From assembly GCA_035550595.1 (NCBI GenBank), contig DASZOV010000072.1, positions 1 through 5,285 on the forward strand: a DNA stretch of 5,285 nt, given 5' to 3'. Numbering within the stretch: position 1 is the stretch's first letter; the number at the start of each line of letters is the position of its first letter. Made by a program: the position numbers and the translations under genes. The DNA comes from CALFMR01 sp035550595. GTDB lineage: Bacteria > Acidobacteriota > Vicinamibacteria > Vicinamibacterales > SCN-69-37. The notes beneath the pieces were generated by a model that searched no databases, was not told the origin of the DNA, and worked only from the letters and a program-made list of their open reading frames with translations. This document shows, piece after piece, positions 1 to 5,285 of the stretch.

Positions 1-1
1 C

Positions 2-787
<786 letters not shown>

Positions 788-795
788 GTGGCTGA

Positions 796-830
796 CGCAC
801 TTCTGGCTTCTGGCTTCGAACTTCTAACTT
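796..830. repeat. Five-unit 7-bp tandem array in mreB-mreC spacer
   Basis: Read on the + strand, five consecutive heptamers occur: CGCACTT, CTGGCTT, CTGGCTT, CGAACTT, CTAACTT. On the - strand they read AAGTTAG, AAGTTCG, AAGCCAG, AAGCCAG, AAGTGCG, so the shared pattern is AAGNNNG. Two units are identical and every unit keeps C at position 1 and CTT at positions 5-7. The array is noncoding: it begins 8 bp after the mreB stop and ends 44 bp before the apparent mreC start. I recall similar degenerate 'cttctggcttctgg' arrays in spacers of GC-rich environmental genomes, but that is memory only. Function unknown. Confidence 0.75.
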
Positions 831-836
831 GATCCC

Positions 837-880
837 GGCCACAGGTACTCAGGTACTGAGGTTTCCTGTACCATGTGGCC
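837..880 (+). promoter_or_regulatory. Hairpin covering the apparent mreC start codon
   Basis: The left arm GGCCACAGGTAC (837-848) pairs with the right arm GTACCATGTGGCC (868-880). Twelve Watson-Crick pairs form, with a single bulged A at 873 and a 19-nt loop (849-867). The apparent mreC start, GTG 875-877, is fully inside the right arm (paired with 840-842), and the only nearby purine-rich ribosome-binding candidate, GAGG 858-861, lies in the loop. No T-tract follows, so it is not a canonical intrinsic terminator. The pairing is seen directly; a role in limiting mreC translation, in mRNA processing, or as a REP-like dispersed palindrome is inference. Confidence 0.5.
842..857. repeat. Tandem octamer CAGGTACT x2
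   Basis: The octamer CAGGTACT is present twice head to tail (842-849 and 850-857). It is followed by a degenerate continuation (GAGGTTTC) and then by CCTGTACC at 865-872, which is close to its inverted complement. Only the first copy contributes to the longer hairpin at 837-880. The second GGTAC (852-856) could compete for the same partner, GTACC at 868-872, giving a smaller alternative hairpin. Confidence 0.7.
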
Positions 881-1735
881 GGACGTCCCTTTCGAGGCCA
901 CGTGCTCCGCCGTCCCACGCTGTCGCTGCTCGTCGTCACCTGTCTCGGACACATTCTGCTCATCTCGGCCCAAGTGCAGTCGAGGAGCGGGCTGCCGATC
1001 GTCGAGTCGCTCGCCTTTGACGGCTTCGCGGCCGTGCAGCACGTGATGACGGGGATCGGTCACGGCATTCACGACGTCTGGGCGCACTACCTGGCGCTGC
1101 ACGGCGCAGCGGTGGAGAACGACGCGCTGAAGCGACAAGTGTTCGATCTCTCCACGAAGCTCGAAGAGTCGCAGGCGCTCGCCGCGCGCACGCACGCGCT
1201 CGAAGAGGCGCTCGGCCTGCGTGCGACGCAGGCCGTGCCGACGCTGACCGCGCGCGTCATCGCCGGCAATCCGTCGCCCAGTTCCTGGACCGTGACGCTC
1301 GACCGTGGATCAGACGATGGCGTGACGCCGGACATGGCGGTGATCTCGGCGCGCGGCGTCGTCGGCCGCGTCATCGCGCCGCTCGCGCCGCACGCGGCGA
1401 CTGTGCAGCTCCTCATCGGCCGGCAGGCCGCGGCCGCGGTCACCTTCGAGCGCGCGAACGCCGGTGGCATCGCGCTCGGTGGCGGCAGCGAGCCGGTGCT
1501 CCGCGCGGAGTACGTCCCCGTGCTCGCCAACGTGCAGGTGGGGGAGCGCGTCGTCACGTCGGGCCAGGACGGCATCTATCCATCCGGGTATCTCGTCGGC
1601 GTCGTCGAGCGCGTGGTCGCGCCCGGCACGCCGGACCGGCAGATCGTCATCCGCCCGGCCGTCGATTTCTCGCACGTCGACGTCGTGCTGATCGTCCTCG
1701 CCCGTCCGGCACCGGCGACAGGCGGACCGTCGTGA
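875..1735 (+). CDS. mreC: MreC, rod shape-determining membrane protein
   Basis: MreC is a bitopic inner-membrane protein whose periplasmic part binds and activates PBP2 in the elongasome. At 286 residues it has normal length. A basic N-terminus (RR at 12-13) precedes one membrane segment at about 14-33 (LSLLVVTCLGHILLIS). A periplasmic helix or coiled coil spans about 70-115 (ENDALKRQVFDLSTKLEES). Two beta-rich lobes follow at about 121-275, with the conserved 'LDRGSDDGV' (142-150) and 'VTSGQDGIYPSGYLVGVV' (227-244); the C-terminus is short and Pro-rich. The start is uncertain. The frame is closed by TGA at 857-859. GTG 875 gives a MAGRPFRGHVLRRP leader and has GAGG 13 nt upstream, while GTG 902 gives a leader of VLRRP type with GAGG only 4 nt upstream. 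The nearby ATG at 873 is out of frame. The gene ends in a 4-bp GTGA overlap with mreD, which suggests translational coupling. Confidence 0.95.
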   Translation: MAGRPFRGHVLRRPTLSLLVVTCLGHILLISAQVQSRSGLPIVESLAFDGFAAVQHVMTGIGHGIHDVWAHYLALHGAAVENDALKRQVFDLSTKLEESQALAARTHALEEALGLRATQAVPTLTARVIAGNPSPSSWTVTLDRGSDDGVTPDMAVISARGVVGRVIAPLAPHAATVQLLIGRQAAAAVTFERANAGGIALGGGSEPVLRAEYVPVLANVQVGERVVTSGQDGIYPSGYLVGVVERVVAPGTPDRQIVIRPAVDFSHVDVVLIVLARPAPATGGPS

Positions 1736-2253
1736 AGCTCACGGCCATCGTGGCGACGGTCGTCGTCGCGGCGCTCCTGCAGGTCGCGCTCGCGCGCTAT
1801 ACGGCTGGCGGCCGGCTCGTCTTCGACTTCGTGCTCGTGGGCGTCGTCTTCGCGGCACTCCAGTGGGGGCCGGTGGCGGGGATTCTCGGCGGCACGATTG
1901 GCGGGCTACTTCAGGACGTGCTCGCCGGCGGCATCGTCGGCGTGGGTGGACTGGCGAAGACGATCGTCGGCTGCGGCGCGGGCGTCATCGGCACGCAGTT
2001 CGTGCTCGTGCGTCCTTCTGCACGGATGATCATCGTGGCGGGAGCGACGCTCGTGCACCGGCTCATCGTGTTCGGACTGCTCGCGCTCATCGATCAACAC
2101 TGGCCCGGGCTGCCCGTCGGCGCTATGCTGGCGGAGACCGCGGTCAACGCGATCATCGGGCTCGTGGCGTTTCACGTGGCCGGGGCCATGCCGGGCCTCG
2201 TGGCGCGGCAACGCGCGAGCCGGCGATCGACGTTGAGCCGACGCCGCTGGTAA
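1732..2253 (+). CDS. mreD: MreD, rod shape-determining integral membrane protein
   Basis: MreD is a small polytopic inner-membrane protein that works with MreC in the elongasome; its exact biochemical role is not well defined. The 173-residue product is very hydrophobic, with roughly five or six membrane segments (about 3-22, 29-48, 48-66, 70-92, 97-122 and 129-157). The family signature is clear at about 50-84, where 'GILGGTIGGLLQDVLAGG' is followed by 'VGGLAKTIVGCGAG', matching the usual GxxxGLLQDxLxGxxxGxxxLxKtxvG pattern. The C-terminus is a strongly basic cytoplasmic-type tail (RQRASRRSTLSRRRW). The GTG start overlaps the mreC TGA (GTGA). A weak purine-rich stretch, AGGCGGA at 1720-1726, lies 5 nt upstream, so translation is probably coupled to mreC. 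mrdA follows after 14 bp. Confidence 0.93.
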   Translation: MKLTAIVATVVVAALLQVALARYTAGGRLVFDFVLVGVVFAALQWGPVAGILGGTIGGLLQDVLAGGIVGVGGLAKTIVGCGAGVIGTQFVLVRPSARMIIVAGATLVHRLIVFGLLALIDQHWPGLPVGAMLAETAVNAIIGLVAFHVAGAMPGLVARQRASRRSTLSRRRW

Positions 2254-2267
2254 CGGCTTCCCATCCC

Positions 2268-4202
2268 ATGCTCAGCTCGTTCGACGACCGGCGCGTGAAC
2301 GACGAAGGGCGGCTCCTCGCCCTGCGCATCGGGTTCGTCGTCTGCGTGTGCGCGCTGGCCGTCGGCTTCTGGGTATTGCAGGTCGTCCAGAACGCCAAGT
2401 ACGCGGAGATGGCGGAGAACAACCATCTGCGCGCCATTCCGCTGCGCGCCCCGCGCGGCGTGCTCTTCGACCGCAGCGGCCGCGTCCTCGTCGAGAACCA
2501 GAACTCCTTCACGATCGCCATCGTGCGCGAGCAGGCCGTGCACCTCGACGAGACGGTTGCGCGGCTCGCGTCGATCACGGGCGTCGATCCGGCGCGCGTC
2601 CGCGACGCCGTCGCGCGGCACCGGCGCGAACCGCTCTTCCGGCCGCTGCCGGTCATCGAGCACGCGTCGTTCGCGCAGGTCGCGGCCGTCGCGGCGCACC
2701 GGCTCGAGCTGCCGGAGGTCGTCGTGCAGGAAGTGCCGACGCGCAAGTATCCCGACGATCTCGCCGCGCACCTGTTCGGCTACGTCGGCGAAATCCAGGA
2801 GGCGCAGATCAACTCGGCCGAGTTCGCCGGCGCCAATCTGCAGCCGGGCGCCATCGTCGGACAGGCGGGGCTCGAGAAGACCTACAACAGCGAGCTGATG
2901 GGCACCGACGGCAACCGCTTCGTCGTCGTCAACAGCGTCGGCCGCGAGATGGACGAGCTCGAGAAGGAAGAGCCCGTCGGCGGCGAGCGGATGGAGCTCA
3001 CGATCGACTACGACCTGCAGCGCGCGCTCGAGGACGGCTTTCGCGCGGGCGGATACGCGGGCGCCGCGGCGATTCTCGATCCACGCAACGGCGAAGTGCT
3101 CGCCATGACGAGCCTGCCCGCCTACGATCCGAACGACTTCGCGACCGGCATCGACAACCAGACGTGGTCGTCGCTCACGAACGACCCACGGACGCCTCTG
3201 ACCGATCGGCTCGTCCAGGGCAAGTACTCGCCGGGATCGACGTTCAAGATCGTCATGGCGCTCGCCGCGCTCGACGAAGGTCTCATCACGCCGGACTACC
3301 AGGTGTACTGTCCCGGATCCATCACGCTCTACGGCCACACCTTCCACTGCGACAAGCGGCAGGGCCACGGCATGCTCGACCTGCGCCATGCCCTCGAGCA
3401 GTCCTGCGACGTCTACTTCTACAAGCTCGCCAGCATGATGAAGATCGACGACATCCACGAGTACGCGGCGCGGCTCGGCCTGGTGGGCAAGACCGGCATC
3501 GATTTGCCGGGCGAGGTCGACAGCCTCGTGCCGTCGACGGCGTGGAAGCTCAAGACGACCGGCGATCGCTGGTATCCGGGCGAAACGGTCTCGGTTGGCA
3601 TCGGCCAGGGCCAGGTGTCGGTGACGCCCATCGCACTCGCCACGATGATTTCGGCTGTCGCCAACGGCGGGACCGTCGTGACGCCGCACTTCGTGCGCGC
3701 CGCCGACAACGGCCATGGGTGGCAGACGCTCCCGCCGCCCGCGCCCAAGTCCGTGTTTCCATTCCGGCCGGACGTGCTCGCCCCGGTCCGCGACGGCCTC
3801 TGGATGGCCGTCAACGCCGCCGGGACCGCGACGAGCGCGCGGATCGCGGGGTACGACGTCGTGGGCAAGACCGGAACCGCGCAGGTCGTCTCGCTGCAGA
3901 ACAAGCGCGACACGTTCGAGCACCGCGATCACAGTTGGTTCGTGTTCTACGCGCCCAAAGACCATCCGCAGATTGCGGGCGTGATCTTCGTCGAGCACGG
4001 CGGATGGGGCGCCACCGCGGCGACGCCCATCGCACGGCACGTGCTCGAGACGTTCTTCGCCAAGCAGGAAGGCAAGCCGTTGCCACCGGCGCCCAGCCAA
4101 CGGCCGAGTCCGGCGTCTGCGCCGACGAAGACCGCAGGTGGAGCGACGGTCCCGCCGCCCGCTGACCGACCGACACCGGCGGCATCCGCCGGTACGCTCT
4201 GA
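2268..4202 (+). CDS. mrdA: Penicillin-binding protein 2, elongasome transpeptidase
   Basis: PBP2 is the class B transpeptidase that cross-links new lateral-wall peptidoglycan in the periplasm, paired with RodA. Of 644 residues, about 20-40 form the membrane anchor, followed by 'LRAIPLRAPRGVLFDRSGRVLVEN' (54-77), the usual start of the pedestal/dimerisation domain. 'GAIVGQAGLEKTYNSELMGTDG' (194-215) is the conserved linker region. The transpeptidase domain shows SxxK as STFK (S324 nucleophile, K327), the second motif as SCD (S379-D381) and KTGT (534-537). C348, C361, H367 and C380 form a probable metal site. Residues 601-644 are a Pro/Ala/Thr-rich low-complexity tail. The start ATG 2268 gives a family-like N-terminus (MLSSFDDRRVNDEGRLLALR) and lies 14 bp after mreD; the same frame is open back to 1863, but that extension overlaps mreD and is Arg-rich shadow. 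No clear Shine-Dalgarno precedes the ATG, so coupling to mreD is likely. Confidence 0.96.
   Translation: MLSSFDDRRVNDEGRLLALRIGFVVCVCALAVGFWVLQVVQNAKYAEMAENNHLRAIPLRAPRGVLFDRSGRVLVENQNSFTIAIVREQAVHLDETVARLASITGVDPARVRDAVARHRREPLFRPLPVIEHASFAQVAAVAAHRLELPEVVVQEVPTRKYPDDLAAHLFGYVGEIQEAQINSAEFAGANLQPGAIVGQAGLEKTYNSELMGTDGNRFVVVNSVGREMDELEKEEPVGGERMELTIDYDLQRALEDGFRAGGYAGAAAILDPRNGEVLAMTSLPAYDPNDFATGIDNQTWSSLTNDPRTPLTDRLVQGKYSPGSTFKIVMALAALDEGLITPDYQVYCPGSITLYGHTFHCDKRQGHGMLDLRHALEQSCDVYFYKLASMMKIDDIHEYAARLGLVGKTGIDLPGEVDSLVPSTAWKLKTTGDRWYPGETVSVGIGQGQVSVTPIALATMISAVANGGTVVTPHFVRAADNGHGWQTLPPPAPKSVFPFRPDVLAPVRDGLWMAVNAAGTATSARIAGYDVVGKTGTAQVVSLQNKRDTFEHRDHSWFVFYAPKDHPQIAGVIFVEHGGWGATAATPIARHVLETFFAKQEGKPLPPAPSQRPSPASAPTKTAGGATVPPPADRPTPAASAGTL
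4175..4193 (+). other. Perfect 8-bp hairpin at the 3' end of mrdA
   Basis: ACCGGCGG (4175-4182), CAT (4183-4185) and CCGCCGGT (4186-4193) form a perfect 8-bp GC-rich stem with a 3-nt loop, ending 6 nt before the mrdA stop codon. It is not followed by a U-run (the next bases are ACGCTCTGATCG), so it does not meet the usual intrinsic-terminator pattern. It could slow ribosomes or exonucleases, or partly reduce rodA transcription, or it may simply reflect Pro/Ala codons in a GC-rich tail. Confidence 0.4.
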
Positions 4203-4301
4203 TCGTCTCGTGTCACCGATCCTCGCCGCCTCCGATCGTTTCTCCTGTGTCGAGGCGCAACGGCCAGCGGCCGTCGCGTCTTCTCCCGTGAGCCCCGCGC
4301 G
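4203..4301 (+). other. mrdA-rodA spacer with a small stem
   Basis: This 99-bp stretch separates the PBP2 stop from the proposed rodA TTG. It contains no recognisable promoter, terminator or alternative in-frame ATG/GTG start for rodA. CGGCC-AGC-GGCCG (4261-4273) is a perfect 5-bp stem with a 3-nt loop; by itself it is weak evidence of anything. A partial purine-rich stretch, GTGAG (4288-4292), lies 9 nt before the TTG and is the only ribosome-binding candidate. The rodA frame is the same as the mrdA frame and stays open across the spacer. Confidence 0.4.
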
Positions 4302-5285
4302 TTGATCGACCGGCGTCTGCTGCCGCATCTCGACTGGCCGCTCATCGCGGCCGTGCTCGCCCTCACGCTCGTCGGCGTGTCGACGATCTACAGCGTCACC
4401 TGGGATCTCGTCGCGGGACAGCCGGGCGCGCGCTTCTGGTCGCAGGTCTATGCGGTGCCCGTTGCCGTAGTCGCGCTCGTCGTGTGCCTGTCGATCGACT
4501 ACCGGACGCTCGCGCAGCGGTCGCTCGTCATCTACGGAGGGCTCGTCCTCGCGCTCGTCTACGTCATGTTCTTCGGCGTCGTCGCTGGTGGATCGCGGCG
4601 CTGGATCAGCCTCGCCGGGTTCAGCCTGCAGCCGTCGGAGTTCGCGCGGCTCGTCGTCGCGCTCGTGCTCGCGATGTTCTTCGGCGACGGCCGCCGCACG
4701 GCGCGGTCGCTCCGCGACTTGGCCACGGCCGGTGCGCTCGTCGCCGTGCCGTTCCTGCTCATCGTCCGCCAACCGGACCTCGGGACCGCGACCACGCTCG
4801 CGCCCGTGTTCCTGGGCGTCACCTACATGTCCGGCCTCCGGCTGAAGTGGATCTGGATGGGCGCGCTCGTGTTGCTCCTGCTGTCGCCCGTGGTCTGGCG
4901 GTACGGCCTGGCGGATTACCAGAAGGAACGCATCGCGACGTTCCTCGATCCCGGCAAGGATGCGCGTGGGGCCGGCTATCAGCAGATCCAGGCGCGGATC
5001 ACAGTGGGATCCGGCGGGTTCTACGGCAAGGGCTTCCGGCAGGGCACGCAGGGTGGATATGGCTTCCTGCCGGTCGCCGACAACGACTTCGTGTTTTCGG
5101 TCCTGGCCGAGGAGCAGGGGTTTCTCGGCGTACTCGTGGCGCTGGGGCTGTATCTGTTCGTGATCGTGCGCAGCCTCGACGCCGCCAAGCTCGCCCGCGA
5201 TCGCGTCGGCGCGCTGCTCGTCGTCGCCATCGTGTCGGGGTTCGGGTTCCAAGTGTTGTACAACATCACCATGTCGGCGGGCCTG
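4302..5285 (+). CDS. rodA: RodA, SEDS peptidoglycan glycosyltransferase (3' truncated)
   Basis: RodA is the polytopic SEDS enzyme that polymerises lipid II into glycan strands, working as a complex with PBP2. The visible 328 codons run to the window end with no stop; a typical RodA is 360-420 residues, so only the last membrane segments are missing. Hydrophobic segments start at about 12-32 (PLIAAVLALTLVGVSTIYS). Family signatures are 'GGSRRWISL...FSLQPSEFARL' (about 96-117), 'RQPDLGTA' (156-163) and 'FLDPGKDARGAGYQQIQARI' (214-233). These are followed by 'GSGGFYGKGFRQGTQ' (236-250) and 'FLPVADNDFVFSVLAEEQGFLG' (255-276). D262 aligns with the catalytic Asp of the usual HTDFIF motif, although here the two residues before it are D-N. 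The start is inferred: no in-frame ATG or GTG exists between the mrdA stop and the first membrane segment, and TTG 4302 gives a family-like 'MIDRRLLPHLDWPL'. Family assignment is firm; the start is moderately sure. Confidence 0.93.
   Translation, partial: MIDRRLLPHLDWPLIAAVLALTLVGVSTIYSVTWDLVAGQPGARFWSQVYAVPVAVVALVVCLSIDYRTLAQRSLVIYGGLVLALVYVMFFGVVAGGSRRWISLAGFSLQPSEFARLVVALVLAMFFGDGRRTARSLRDLATAGALVAVPFLLIVRQPDLGTATTLAPVFLGVTYMSGLRLKWIWMGALVLLLLSPVVWRYGLADYQKERIATFLDPGKDARGAGYQQIQARITVGSGGFYGKGFRQGTQGGYGFLPVADNDFVFSVLAEEQGFLGVLVALGLYLFVIVRSLDAAKLARDRVGALLVVAIVSGFGFQVLYNITMSAGL

Noticed and set aside
788..874. A separate small gene or promoter in the mreB-mreC spacer
   Set aside because: No plausible ORF, and no convincing -35/-10 pair could be recognised by eye; the sequence is accounted for by the repeats and hairpin.
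1863..2267. Upstream extension of the PBP2 frame by 135 codons into mreD
   Set aside because: The extension is Arg/Gly/His-rich and overlaps the whole second half of mreD; family-like PBP2 sequence starts at ATG 2268.
3402..3410. Second PBP motif is SCD rather than the textbook SxN
   Set aside because: To my knowledge elongasome PBP2 proteins commonly have Asp in this position (SSD/SCD), so it is not a loss of the motif.
2348..4165. A 605-codon + strand open frame inside mrdA in another frame
   Set aside because: Product is extremely Arg-rich with no recognisable fold; it is a shifted-frame shadow of the PBP2 gene.
4175..4193. Intrinsic terminator between mrdA and rodA
   Set aside because: The stem is perfect but no U-rich tract follows, and it lies inside the mrdA coding region with rodA continuing the same functional operon.
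2172..5252. A 1026-codon open frame on the - strand, opposite mrdA and rodA
   Set aside because: Its product is a low-complexity Arg/Asp/Glu/His-rich sequence without domains, exactly what antisense frames of GC-rich genes give. The + strand frames encode well-conserved PBP2 and RodA across the same DNA.

Overview
This window is a high-GC bacterial segment that holds most of a rod-shape (elongasome) operon, all on the + strand: mreB (5' truncated) - mreC - mreD - mrdA (PBP2) - rodA (3' truncated). The products are the actin-like filament (MreB), the bitopic and integral membrane linkers (MreC, MreD), the class B transpeptidase (PBP2) and the SEDS glycosyltransferase (RodA). Together they form the machine that inserts peptidoglycan into the lateral wall. 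The source appears to be a GC-rich Gram-negative-type rod. Protein style (an MreC N-terminus of the 'HILLISAQVQSRSG' type, an MreB C-terminus of the 'VVLGAGKML' type) and the repeat-filled mreB-mreC spacer make me favour Acidobacteriota, perhaps Vicinamibacteria. This is recalled resemblance, not a search result; Myxococcota or another GC-rich phylum is possible.

Layout: 2-787 is the last 261 codons of mreB. The 87-bp spacer at 788-874 is not ordinary: it contains a five-unit, 7-bp tandem array (796-830), a duplicated octamer (842-857) and a 12-bp-stem hairpin (837-880) that covers the apparent GTG start of mreC. mreC (875-1735) overlaps mreD (1732-2253) by 4 bp (GTGA). mrdA follows after 14 bp (2268-4202), and ends with a Pro/Ala-rich tail whose DNA includes a perfect 8-bp hairpin. 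After a 99-bp gap, rodA begins, most plausibly at a TTG codon (4302), and runs off the end of the window at codon 328.

Core catalytic residues are present: STFK, SCD and KTGT in PBP2, and the SEDS aspartate in RodA. There is no frameshift, insertion sequence, tRNA or CRISPR. I do not see a new biological system. The items most worth checking are the structured, repeat-built mreB-mreC spacer, the likely Cys3His metal site in PBP2, the unusual 'DNDF' context of the RodA catalytic aspartate, and the weak or non-ATG starts of the downstream genes.
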